From Lucinisca nassula (lineage: Eukaryota; Mollusca; Bivalvia; Lucinida; Lucinidae): a stretch of DNA of 64,000 nucleotides. A program made the position numbers and the translations under genes. Below are positions 56,282 to 64,000 of this stretch, one piece after another. Every line of letters begins with the position of its first letter. The first letter of the stretch is position 1. The notes under the pieces were generated by a model, which saw only the letters and a list, made by a program, of their open reading frames with translations, was not told the DNA's origin and did not search any database. The DNA lies in contig OY757021.1 in the NCBI GenBank assembly GCA_963580285.1, positions 90,941,221-91,005,220 of the forward strand, read 5' to 3'.

Positions 56282-56886
56282 CATTACGAAAACACGCCTA
56301 TACAAATACATTGTAAACTTTACCTCCTAAAATCGATTTTTTTAGATGAAAAATTGTGATATTTTTTCTTATTTCTGCTCAAAATATAGATTGTTGGTAC
56401 TCTATCTATCTATCTTCTGATACTGCGTCGGTCACATGATTTGACCATTACCGCAGGTGTATATTACATACACTCCAGTTTTGCAGGATGAAAGCCTACA
56501 CAGTAATCATGTAATTACGATAGGGATCTTTAACCTGCACAGGGGATGGTTCTCCCTGCACAGGGGGCCTCCAGTTAACGTCCCGATCCGAAGGACGGTG
56601 CACTTAATGACATTCATCCCTGCAAATGATGCCAATGGAGCGTGTTCGGACACCGAAATTTTATCGCCGCTGCCGGGGATCGAACCCGGGACCTCTAGCA
56701 TCAGAGGCAAGTGCACTAACCACTGAGCTATCACGCTATCCTTGACGAGGCGGTTCTAAAGAGTACCCACAATCTATATTTTAAAGCAGAAATAAGAAAA
56801 AATCGTTTACCCCTGTAAACCCCAGTTTTACTATATAAAAGAAGGGTTCAAAAGGGTCAAAATTATATAGGCGTTTTTTCGTGATG
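56282..56886. mobile_element. Palindromic element split at its centre by SINE-5
   Basis: Both ends are intact (CATTACGAAAACACGCC ... GCGTTTTTTCGTGATG). The left half stops at GTTGGTACTC and the right half resumes at GACGAGGCGGTTCTAAAGAG after the 341-bp SINE. The insertion therefore hit the palindrome's centre. Confidence 0.82.
56402..56742 (-). mobile_element. SINE-5 (tRNA-derived, Meta/core-like body) nested in a palindromic element
   Basis: In reverse orientation: the B box complement GGGGATCGAACCC lies at ~56,674-56,687, the A box complement near 56,716-56,732, and a (TATC)n tail at 56,402-56,413. The middle (complement CGTCCTTCGGATCGGGACG and TTAAAGATCCCT) resembles the conserved core found in many invertebrate tRNA-SINEs. 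It interrupts the centre of the palindromic element at 56,282-56,886. Confidence 0.82.
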
Positions 56887-57436
56887 GGTGTGTTTTCGTA
56901 ATGATTATCGTTCTGATATATGTAACTCACGTTTACACTCGAAGCATGAGAGATTGCTTGCCATCCATTATCTGTGTATGACCTATGCCTTCATAACGAT
57001 TGATCTTTTTCACAATAAATTATATGCGATTTTATATAAAAAATGATACATTATTTGCCCCCAACATACCTTTTCTATGTATAATAAATGCATTTGTTAA
57101 AGCTTTACACGCGAGTTAAGATGTTAGTTTTTCCTTTATATTTTTTTCTTTCTTTCCTTGTTTCTCCATTTTAATACTTATAGGGTAGATCATTTGCGTT
57201 CAGCTGCCCAGTCAACACCGTTTAAGTCATATCTATCTAGCCAGTCAACCTAACTACTATGTTCCTGGGCAGATGTAGACCTAATATGCGGTTAGTAAGA
57301 ACTACTGGTAGTCTTGAATCAAAAAAAGGGTTACCTTAGAAACAGAGACGGGCATGGTAATAAATTACTTCAATATTTTTGGCAAACCCATGCATAGCTC
57401 CAGATAAGGATAAAAAATCAGGATAATTTAAACTTA

Positions 57437-57694
57437 TCATTACGATAACACATCCGTGCAACATAGTGCATTTTTCACATCTCCAAAATGGCTACTTTTC
57501 TGATGAAAATCTGTGATATTTTTCTTATTTAGGTTGTGGGTGCTCGTTAGAACCGCCTCATTCTAACGAGTACCTACAACCTATGCCTTTGAGCAGAAAT
57601 AAGGAAAATAATGTTTACCCCCGTAAACCCCAGTTTCCTCTATATACAGTGGGGTTTAGAGGGGTCTTTATTTCACGGACTTGTTCACGTGATG
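57437..57694. mobile_element. Palindromic element (TCACGTGAAC subtype)
   Basis: Centre near 57,555 is shortened (GAACCGCCTCATTCTAACG), and the right end is GGACTTGTTCACGTGATG. Confidence 0.7.
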
Positions 57695-57764
57695 ATTTTT
57701 ATAAAACATTAGGAAACTATGTCCATGTGGAATAAGGCGTCCAACATTGTGTCAGAGGTGCCAA

Positions 57765-57930
57765 ATATTAGTAAAAATGATAATATCTTTCTTATTTCTG
57801 CTTTAAACATAGATTTTGAGCGAAAATACGGCAGATGAGGTATACCCCCGCCCCCCGTAAACCCCTCCTTTTCTCTGTATAAAGTGGGGTTTCAGAGGGG
57901 TCTTTGTTTCACGGACTTGTTATCGTCATG
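57765..57930. mobile_element. Palindromic element lacking its centre
   Basis: CTTATTTCTGCTTTAAACATAG runs directly into AGCGAAAATACGG and a GTAAACCCCTCC...AAGTGGGGTTTCAGAGG block, ending CACGGACTTGTTATCG. The whole GAACCGCCTC core is gone. Confidence 0.65.
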
Positions 57931-58480
57931 AACTCGCTGGGCAATTTAAAATCAAATTTCACATGGAGCTTTCATGGGATAGAAGAAATGAAATTTTGTT
58001 CAATTGGTCCAGGTTACATGTTTTAGCTGGCTTAACAATCCTCTTTTCTTGAACAAGAGGGTCAGTTGCTTGAAACTTTAAATGCAGCATTGAAGATTCT
58101 AGTCCAAACTAGTTTGTTCAAATGATGAGTCTGTGTTGACCCATTTTACGCCAAGGTCAATTTTGATCACATACGCTTTTGCATAGGAAAAAGTAGAAGT
58201 CTGTCTGTCAGCTAAATGAGTTAATGAAGCTGAATGAGTACCAAAGCTCAAGGTCACTCACTGAACTTTGTCCAGAATCACTTATATATCAAAATAATGT
58301 TTTAGAAAATAAAAACAGCTAGACAAATTAAAACCAAATTTCATGTCAAGAAGCCCTAATGAAATGGAGGAATGAAAGTTTGTTCGCATGGTTTAGGTCT
58401 CATGACCAAGGTGATTGCCATAGTAAAAGAAAACCCCAAAATGTTCTTCTCAGAAACCAAATGAATCCAAATACACACAG
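57931..58480. repeat. Diverged tandem-type repeat; no gene
   Basis: Phrases such as AAATCAAATTTCACATGGAG and AAACCAAATTTCATGTCAAG recur about 390 bp apart, as in the arrays elsewhere. No open frame of interest. Confidence 0.45.
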
Positions 58481-58493
58481 CACTGACGTGAAC

Positions 58494-58792
58494 CGCCCCG
58501 CCCATAGGGGCTTGAAGAAATATATGGGCTGCATGATGCTTCCAAGTAGAGCTGAATCTGGCCTGCACACTAGTACTGGTAAACCGCTTAGAGGATCTAA
58601 GCCTGTCCAGGAACCGCGATGCGAGGCGGACCGCCCATGCTTATAAACCATATTGGTTTCATTGGGCGACAGGGCTTGAGATGTCATTTCATCTCAATGT
58701 CGGGTAAAAGTCCCACAAAATTGGAAGGAACGTCTCCAAAATGACCTATACAGTGTTGACGGGGACGTTAAACCTCAAACCAAACAAACAAA
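58494..58792 (+). mobile_element. SINE-3, full length with 12-bp target duplication
   Basis: ACTGACGTGAAC flanks it at 58,482-58,493 and 58,793-58,804. It ends in CAAACCAAACAAACAAA. This copy proves retroposition for the family. No tRNA-type B box is visible in the head, which instead has a CCCCGCCCATAGGGG hairpin. Confidence 0.85.
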
Positions 58793-59054
58793 ACTGACGT
58801 GAACAGTTCAGGGCTATTGGTTCTATTGTCCAAAGGCGCGTGCGCAGCTGATAGACACAGACACACAACTTGTTGCTTGAAGCTACCTCGAGATCTCCTC
58901 TACATGTCAGTGAGTGGCAAACATTAGGAAAATACGCCTAACAAAGAAAGTAAAGACACATTGCATTGTGGTTTAATCATATACATGGCTACGCATCAGA
59001 GATCTTTGCAGTTAGTTTTCCAAGGGAGAAAACTTTAAAATCTGTGACTTCTTC

Positions 59055-59262
59055 AGTCCCGTTGACAAGAAATGAAATGAACACCCCTCTACACCCTACT
59101 TTATATAGAAGACACCTGGGGTTTACAGGGTTATACATATATATTTTTTCTTTTTTATATTCCTAGACACAGGTGTGGGTACTCGTTAGAACCGCCTCAA
59201 TGAGATTGAGGCTGTTCGGACGAGTACCCACAATCTATATTTTAGAGCAGAAATAAGAAAAC
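59055..59262. mobile_element. Palindromic element (TCACGTGAAC subtype)
   Basis: Centre near 59,205 is GAACCGCCTCAATGAGATTG plus AGGCTGTTCGGACGAGTACC, an imperfect palindrome. Confidence 0.7.
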
Positions 59263-60070
59263 CAAGAGTTCCGCATGCGGGGCATTATACGCCCGTAGCA
59301 AGTTGATAGTTGTGGGACTGAAACCTTGAAACAATAAGAACTGCTCCATATCATGGTCTAACTACATATCAAGTTTCAGCTTGATCGGATCTAAATTGTA
59401 GAAATGAAAATGTCTACAGATATTTTCGGAGTGTTATACTTATATAAATATTTGGTGGACCATCCTCTCTAAACCATATGCGCTCCTCCAACATATAGTC
59501 AAACTAAATATGTAGATTTTGCTCGATCGAATGTTACCTGCAGGAAAAGTTAGCCACAAACAAAATGTGGTCAGAAATTTTCAAAGGGGCATAACTCGAT
59601 TAATTTTTAATGGACCGTAATCTCAAAACAATAATCGCTGCGCCACATAATGATCTAACTATATATGAAATTTCAGCTTCATCGGATATTAATTGTAGGA
59701 GAAGTTAGCCACAAACAAAATATTTACAGAAATCTGCAAAGGGGCATAACTTTATTTATATCTGGTAAGCCATAACCTCGAAACAATATGCGCTGCTCTA
59801 CATTGTAGTCAAACTATATTTCAATTTTCAGCTTGATTGAAAGTTCAATGTAGGAAAAGTTAGCCATACAAAAAATGGTCACAGGAATTTTCAAAGGGGC
59901 ATAACTCTATAAATATTTGTTGGGCTGTAACTTTGAAATGATATGCGCTGCTCCACATCTTGGTCTAACAGTATATAATGTTTCCGCTTGATCGGTTCTA
60001 AATAACAGACGAAAATGCTTACAGAAACTTTCAAAGGGGCATAACTTTGTTTTCATTTGTTGGACCATAA

Positions 60071-60363
60071 TTCGCCCCGCCCATCGGGGCTTGAATAAAT
60101 AGATTGGCTGCAAGATGCTTCCACGCAGAGCTAAAACCGGACGCATACGAGTACCGGAAACCGCTTAGAGGATCTAAGCCTGTCCAGGCAAAGCGGGACA
60201 AGTCCATGCTTATAAACCCTATTGGTTTCACTGGGCGACAGGGCTTGAGATGTCATTTCATCTCAATGCCGGGTAAAAGTCCCACACACAATTGGAAGCA
60301 ACGTCTCCAAAATGACATGTGCAGTGTTGACGGGGACGTCAAACCTCAAATCAAACAAACAAA
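60071..60363 (+). mobile_element. SINE-3, full length with 14-bp target duplication
   Basis: Inserted into the ~155-bp tandem array. TTGTTGGACCATAA occurs at 60,057-60,070 and again at 60,364-60,377. Confidence 0.87.
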
Positions 60364-61749
60364 TTGTTGGACCATAACCTCAAAACACGATCACTCACTA
60401 CGTCAGAAAGGGCTCAACAGTGTGCTATCAAAGAGTCGTGGTACACTTTTTTGTCAGAATGTAGGTCTCGTGGTGGTAAGTATTTGTGTGAATTTTCATG
60501 AGTGAAAGGTAAATACTTTTGAAGTTATGACCAAGGTTAAGTGTTTTTGGTTGAGGCAAAACAATTACACGAACAAAAGCAATGTAGGTAGGGACCTTTG
60601 TCAAAATATAGAACTTGTGGTGGTTAGAATGTGTGTGAAGTTTCATGAGAGTAAGGCCAATCCTTTTGCTGTTATGACCCGCGTTACGTTTTTCACTTAA
60701 GGCGTTACAAACACACGGACAACAGCACTATAGTTGTAGCCAGTGGGGGCCCTAACAATACATCTATGTATTAAGTTTCAGCTTGATCGAATGTTAATTG
60801 TAGGAGGAGTTATCCGGAAACAAGATATTTACAGAAATATGCAAAGGGGCATAACTCTGTGACTATTTGGTGGACAATTAACACGAAAGAATACGCGCTA
60901 CACCAGTTCATGGTCTTACTACCTACTAAGTTTCAGCATGATCAGATGAAAACTGTAGGAGAAGTTATCCGGAAACAAAAAAGTTTACAAAATAATTATG
61001 AGGGGCAAACCTCTGTGAATATTTAATGGACCGTAGCCTCGAAATGATATGCGCTACCCCAGATCCAGGTCTTACTACCTACCAAGTTTCAGCTTGAACG
61101 GATGAAAACTGTAGGAGGAGTTATCCGGAAACGAAAGTTTACAAAAATCTTCAAATGGGTATAACTCAGTAAATATTTGGTGGAGTATAATCTCGAAATG
61201 ATATGCGCTACATCAGGTAATAGTCTTACTAGCTACCAAGTTTCAGCTTGATCTGATAAAAAATGTAGGACGAGTTATCCGGAAACGAAATAGTTTTACA
61301 AAAACTGTACATATTAGGTGGACCATTACCTCGAGACAATATGCGCTACACAAGGTTATGCACTCACAAGGTCATGGTCTTACTACCTACCAAGTTTCAG
61401 CTTGATCGGATAAAAACTGTAGAAGGAGTTATTCGGAAACGAAAAGTTTATGGGCAGACGGACTGACGGACGCCGACCCCATGCTATTATATGACCGTTT
61501 GTTTTTATTTGTTGGACCATAACCTCAAAATCAGATTACCGACTTCGTCAGAAAGGGCCCCACATAGAGCTATCAAAGAGATGTGGTACAAGATTTGAGC
61601 AGAATGCAGGTCTTGTGATGGTTAGTATAAAATTTGTGTGAATTTCCATGAGACAAAGGTGAATACTTTTGAAGTTATGACCAAGCTAAAGTTATGACCA
61701 AGACAAACACACGAACAAAAACAATATAGGTTGAGTCCTTTGTCAGAAT

Positions 61750-62168
61750 ATACAGAGGATATTTACTTTTTAGGTGGATATCAAAATATTTCATCGAGTG
61801 CGAAGCACGGGTGAAAATTCGGATGTTTTCAACAAACGAGATGAAATATTTTTGGTATCCGCCGAAACAAAAAGTAAATTTTCTTTTTATTTTATACTTT
61901 TATATGGATATTTACGATAATTGATCAATCGTATTGTACGTCACAATTTTTACCTGGCTATGACGTCACAACTGTCAGTTTCAAAACGTAAACGGATCGC
62001 AATTTTTACTGTTAACAGAGGTATTTTACAGAATTATTTTATCGATAATATATGAATTTTGGCGGGGCTGCTTCTGTGAAAATAGCAAGGTCATGTTATT
62101 TTTCACAGTGTGAAAATATAATCATTTTTATTTGTTTTGGATATGAATTGCAAAGTATAAAATAAAGA
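61750..62168 (+). mobile_element. AGAGGAT-type hairpin element inserted in the tandem array
   Basis: Starts ACAGAGGATATTTAC. ~40-bp arms (61,756-61,795 and 61,840-61,879) surround GAGTGCGAAGCACGG. TATGACGTCACAAC and a TTTTTCACAGTGTGAAAATA hairpin follow. The surrounding array phrase CAGAATATA/ATCTTGTGATAGTG is split by it. Confidence 0.7.
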
Positions 62169-62894
62169 TCTTGTGATAGTGAGTATGTGTGTGAACTGCA
62201 AATCCTTTTGTAGTTATGGCCGACGTTACGTTTTATGGTTAAGGTGTTATAAACACACGGAAAATGTTCATCAATATAAACTTAGCCAGTGTGGGGCCCT
62301 AACAATATGCACTGTTCCACATCATGGTCTAGCTATACCAACTTGCAGCTTGATCGAATGTTAATTGTAGGAGGAGTTATCCGGAAACGAAATATTTACA
62401 GAAATACTCAAAGGGGATAACTCGGTTAATATTTGGTGGACTATAACCTCGAAAGAAAATGCGTTACATCAGGTCATGGTCTTACTACCTACTAAGTTTC
62501 AGTCTGATCAGATGAAAACTATAAGAATTTCAAAGGAGCATAACTCTGTGAATCTTTGGTGGACTGTAACCTCGAAAAAATATGCTTTACACCAGGGAAT
62601 GGTCTTACTACCTACTTAGTTTCAGCTTGATCAGATGAAACAGTTGGTGGAGTTATTCGGAATCGAAATAAGTTAAACAAACTTTTTCAAACGGGCATAA
62701 CTCTGTGGGAATATTTGGTAAACTATATGCGCTACACCGGTCATGATCTTACTGTCTACCAAGTTTCAGCTTGATCGGATGAAAACTGTAGGGGGAGTTA
62801 TCCGGAAACGAAAAGTTTCCAGACGGACAGACGGACTGACAGACAGACAGGACCCCATACCATAAGGCGACCGTTTTCACAAAACGGGCTTATA

Positions 62895-62982
62895 ATAAGA
62901 CATTGCCCCTGTAAACCTCAACGTTACTATATAAAAGTAGGGCTGAAGGGGTCAGAATTAAATGGGCGTGTGTTCGTGATGG
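62895..62982. mobile_element. Half of a palindromic element
   Basis: Only the CCCCTGTAAACCTC...AAAAGTAGGG...TGGGCGTGTGTTCGTGATG half is present. Confidence 0.6.
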
Positions 62983-63028
62983 TTGATGGCGCTATTACGA
63001 TACGATACGATACGATACGATATAATTT

Positions 63029-63264
63029 GAGCCCCGCCAAGCGAATTTGTGTCTTCGAGCATTCCGTCGTGACAAATTTTAACTGCGCATGCCCAGCCGT
63101 TCAGAGGGGCCAGGGATATGGCTTTCTGTCTGAAGGTTCCTCTTGATTCACTGCTTGTATGATCGAGCAGCGAAGATTCTGGCGAGACTGTGCGGATGCG
63201 CAGGCTCGCCTGAACCTTCGCTGCTCGCATAGGCGATAAGTACCAAAATCGCTGGACGGGGCTC
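63029..63264 (-). mobile_element. GGCCCCG(T/C)CAAGCG-ended MITE beside (CGATA)n
   Basis: Full-length copy lying next to a (CGATA)n pentamer run at ~62,998-63,021. The arm copies likewise lie next to a (TTCTA)n run. Confidence 0.7.
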
Positions 63265-63276
63265 AAATATCAAAAC

Positions 63277-63342
63277 ATGGCAATACATTTTCACAGAATA
63301 TATATAAACATGGTAATACATGTTCACAGAATATATATGCTT
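63277..63342. repeat. Two ~32-bp direct repeats at the truncated LINE's 5' edge
   Basis: A unit of the form ATGG(C/T)AATACA-TTCACAGAATATATA occurs twice in a row immediately before the reverse-transcriptase homology begins. It may be rearrangement debris at the truncation point. Confidence 0.5.
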
Positions 63343-64000
63343 GAAGACTTGTACTGCAAGTTCCGCTTTGGAGTCCCCTGGGAGGACCTGTATGCTGATG
63401 ACCTTGTCATCATAGCTGAACCCCTTGCGGAATGTGTCAGGAGGCTCTTAACTTGGTAAGACGCAATGGAGGCGAAAGGGCTGAGAGTGAATGCAAGAAA
63501 GACAACGATCATGATCTGTTGCTCAGGTCTGGACCTCCTGCAGAGTACAGGCCACTTCCCATGTGCTGTATGTCGCACTGGAGTGGGCAGAAACAGTATC
63601 TTTTGTAATGGCTGCAAGTTCTGGGTGCACAAGAAATGCAGTGGGCTCAAGCGCTTGATAGAGGACCCTGATTACAGGTGTACACGGTTCAAAGGAACTG
63701 CGCGACCCTTAGATGGCAGACAACAGAGAGAAGTCTAAGTCGGATCCGACAAGCTGGAGGTTGTAGCTTCCTTTTGCTACCAAGGTGATATGCTATCAGC
63801 AGCGGGTGGCTGCGACCTTTCAACCACATCACGCTTGAAAACAGCCTGGAAGAAATTTAAGGAGTTGCTACCAGTTCTCTCTTCCCGCCACCTCTCGTTC
63901 AAGACACGTGACCGTGTGTACAGCTCTTCTGTGCGGAGCGCAATGCTCCGTGCCAGTGAGACATGGCAATTGACGAAGCCAAACCTCCAACGTCTTCAGC
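63343..64000 (+). pseudogene. Decayed LINE reverse-transcriptase fragment with zinc-finger-like segment (runs off window)
   Basis: One frame stays readable from 63,343 to the window end except for two in-frame TAA codons (63,457 and 63,736). It opens with GVPWEDLYADDL, the catalytic YADD region, so everything upstream in the reverse transcriptase is missing. It continues through GMEAKGLRVN-type thumb sequence. A Cys-rich stretch at about 63,563-63,683 has the pattern CxxC...CxxC...HxxxC, like a PHD/RING-type zinc finger. Next come EVVASFCYQGDMLS and a KTRDRVYSS...SAMLRASETW segment, both typical of a common invertebrate endonuclease-reverse-transcriptase family. It differs from the LINE at 17,742. 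With two stops and no upstream domains it is non-functional. Confidence 0.85.

Larger units (their letters stand above)
43722..57440. repeat. Unit B of the tandem segmental duplication
   Basis: This is the direct-orientation, diverged copy of unit A. It lacks several insertions fixed in A and in both palindrome arms: the TTAA-flanked GC-rich element, SINE-1, SINE-2, the LINE 3' fragment with its adjoining MITE, and the ATGGCGGCCAT array. It has private insertions at 44,812-45,127, 46,612-47,893, 53,587-54,335 and 55,960-56,251. Gene B is its coding content. Confidence 0.88.
59262..62890. repeat. Large tandem array of two ~155-bp unit families, with nested insertions
   Basis: One unit family has CAAAGGGGCATAACTC, ATATGCGCTACACCAGG, TACCAAGTTTCAGCTTGATC and GGAGTTATCCGGAAACG. 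A second (60,378-60,760 and 61,500-61,740, resuming at 62,170) has GTCAGAAAGGGC and TTTTGAAGTTATGACC. The array ends with GACAGACGGACTGACAGACA and a CCGTTTTCACAAAACGG hairpin. SINE-3 (60,071) and a hairpin element (61,750) are inserted. No coding frame of interest was found. Confidence 0.75.

Noticed and set aside
63000..63025. CRISPR-like or satellite array at the (CGATA)n run
   Set aside because: It is a short pentamer microsatellite. No spaced repeats of CRISPR type exist anywhere in this eukaryotic window.

Overview
The window is AT-rich metazoan nuclear DNA made almost entirely of repeats. It contains tRNA-headed SINEs, APE-type LINEs, many small palindromic or terminal-inverted-repeat elements, and ~150-bp tandem arrays embedded in larger elements. 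The same mix is typical of bivalve molluscs, so a mollusc, probably a bivalve, is my inference. No ribosomal, organellar or bacterial-style gene is present.

Layout. Positions 1-14,322 and 21,549-35,872 are the two arms of a giant inverted repeat. The arms are nearly identical by eye, with scattered substitutions and small indels, mostly at homopolymers and microsatellites. The left arm is cut by the window edge, so the palindrome may extend further. The 7.2-kb spacer (14,323-21,548) holds a full-length, uninterrupted LINE ORF of 1,141 aa with an endonuclease, a reverse transcriptase, a C-terminal CCHC knuckle and an N-terminal 2A-like DVExNPGP motif.

Right of the palindrome are two tandem paralogues, 404 and 408 aa, each in one long coding exon preceded by a conserved splice acceptor. 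Their N-termini match the Ras-association (ubiquitin-fold) domain of N-terminal RASSF proteins (RASSF9/10-like). They are the only host genes I can support. Each sits in an older tandem duplication: unit A about 23.2-41.6 kb, which includes most of the right arm, and unit B about 43.7-57.4 kb. Comparing A with B gives filled and empty sites for many insertions. This dates them relative to each other and shows that the palindrome is younger than the A/B duplication.

The most abundant small element is a ~280-bp family with GAAAACACGCC-type ends and a central perfect palindrome built on GAACCGCCTC/GAGGCGGTTC. It occurs more than 25 times. Other families are:
- five SINE types, several with clear target-site duplications;
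- a GC-rich ~1.05-kb element flanked by TTAA;
- elements starting AGAGGAT with a long 5' hairpin;
- a 0.7-kb element with ~150-200-bp inverted repeats;
- Helentron/HINE-like elements carrying internal tandem repeats;
- a 279-bp LTR-like tandem repeat.

The right end (63,343-64,000) is a decayed piece of a different LINE, starting near the YADD box and carrying an embedded C-rich zinc-finger-like segment. Repeat boundaries are read by eye and should be taken as accurate to about 10-20 bp unless a target-site duplication is cited.
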